This document shows, piece by piece, positions 63,346 to 64,000 of a stretch of DNA of 64,000 bases; within the stretch, counting starts at the first letter, position 1, and the number at the start of each line of letters is the position of its first letter. Under the pieces are notes generated by a model, which made no database searches, was not told the origin of the DNA, and saw only the letters and a program-made list of their open reading frames with translations. Made by a program: the position numbers and the translations under genes. This DNA comes from Phymatolithon calcareum. Its lineage: Eukaryota > Rhodophyta > Florideophyceae > Hapalidiales. Where the stretch lies: the NCBI GenBank assembly GCA_977006965.1, contig OZ345359.1, positions 1,488,001 through 1,552,000 on the forward strand. Reading direction: 5' to 3'.

Positions 63346-64000
63346 TCCAAGCAGCGATCCAAGCAGAATAGGGTCTTTTCTACAAGTACGTATTTGGAAA
63401 ATAGGCCGAACATCGAAGAGAGCAGATGCGCGTGCTCTGCCCACTCGCCAGCCCGGGGATGAGGAGAGCACACTAGGCTGGAAGGTTCGCTTTGGGCCTA
63501 GTAAGATGGATGAAGTACCTGGAAGACGCAGAAGAGTATGGAGGAAGAGAAGAGGATTTGGCATACGCATCAAAGGATACTGCGCATCTTAGAGAAGAGG
63601 AGGGCCTTAAAGGAGCTTCAAGACAAGCAAGCAGAACGGCATGGCGTCGAAGAGACGCCGACTAGAGGAAACCATTAAAGGATGGAAGGAGGAAGAAGAG
63701 GGGCGGATATTAAAAGTCCAATAGACGAGCCGAAAAATATACGAGGAGTGCTACATATAAGAGATAGAAGCAGGCGTCCAAGATGCCCAATAGTGATTCT
63801 CATAAATGACCCGCTGTGTAGAAAATCGACCTTGGCCACATACTTTTGGCATGTATGCGACAACTCAACTTTCAGTGGCGCATACGAGAGAGGGGTTGGT
63901 GTGCTCGGGAAGAAAAACAGACCTGAATGAAAAACAAGGTGCCCAGGAAAGGAGGAATATCAAAAGGTGCAGGATTTTTTTGGTGAAAAAGTGGAACAGA
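63346..64000. other. Right edge, purine-rich, no recognised gene
   Basis: Short ORFs (for example 63682-63930) have no motif I recognise. The stretch may be 3' sequence of the LINE-like remnant. The bias to A and G from about 63500 to 63720 gives Arg/Glu/Lys-rich translations that should not be over-read. Confidence 0.35.

Noticed and set aside
1-64000. tRNA, rRNA or other structured RNA genes
   Set aside because: I found no cloverleaf or rRNA-like block. The only tRNA-related sequences are the primer-binding sites.

Overview
This is eukaryotic nuclear DNA. It consists almost entirely of transposable elements nested inside one another, and no housekeeping gene was recognised. The mix is Ty1/copia elements, a Ty3/gypsy element with a chromodomain-like end, a PIF/Harbinger DNA transposon, a Tnp2-like transposase-type gene and a LINE-like remnant. 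With moderate GC and long ORFs that show no obvious introns, it would fit the repeat-rich part of a red macroalgal genome (Chondrus-like) or an oomycete. That assignment is a guess from element style, not something the sequence proves.

Local labels used below. LTR A1 (about 445 bp) starts TGTTGGAAGTGTG and ends CCTCCAACAACA. LTR A2 is close to A1 but ends CTTCTCCAACA. LTR B (399-445 bp) starts TGTTGGAAATGTG and ends CATCCAACA. LTR C is 475 bp. LTR D is about 957 bp. All begin TGTTG, end CAACA, and make 5-bp target duplications. Copia element labels: I (outermost, family C), G and E (family B), H (A1), J (C), K and N (A2), M (gag-pol fragment).

Layout. At 1-906 lies gag of element I with a solo A1 LTR. 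At 907-6056 is G (minus). At 6057-8686 are an A1 LTR piece and H (minus). At 8687-16728 is J (plus), interrupted by full-length K (minus, 9508-14990). At 16729-22346 are N and M (plus) with two solo LTRs. At 22347-25576 is the pol half of I, now inverted. At 25577-26664 are a junction LTR B and the gag-to-integrase part of I. At 26665-35704 is E (plus), interrupted by a 3.26-kb Harbinger transposon (29547-32809). At 35705-38754 are two unrecognised ORFs. At 38755-49080 is a Tnp2-like gene broken by a solo LTR B, a complete copia element and a solo LTR A2. At 50527-51483 is a solo LTR D. At 51616-57035 is mostly unrecognised sequence plus one pseudogene. At 57440-61921 is a decayed gypsy element, and at about 62300-63345 a LINE-like remnant.

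The copia element at 40996-46554 is the one plausible autonomous copy: identical LTRs by eye, clean GATTC target duplications, one uninterrupted gag-pol ORF and an intact primer-binding site. Many other copies are broken, and some share the same breaks, which suggests mobilisation in trans by intact relatives. Target duplications are matched across 24 kb and in inverted orientation, so the left 36 kb has been rearranged through inverted LTRs or was mis-assembled.
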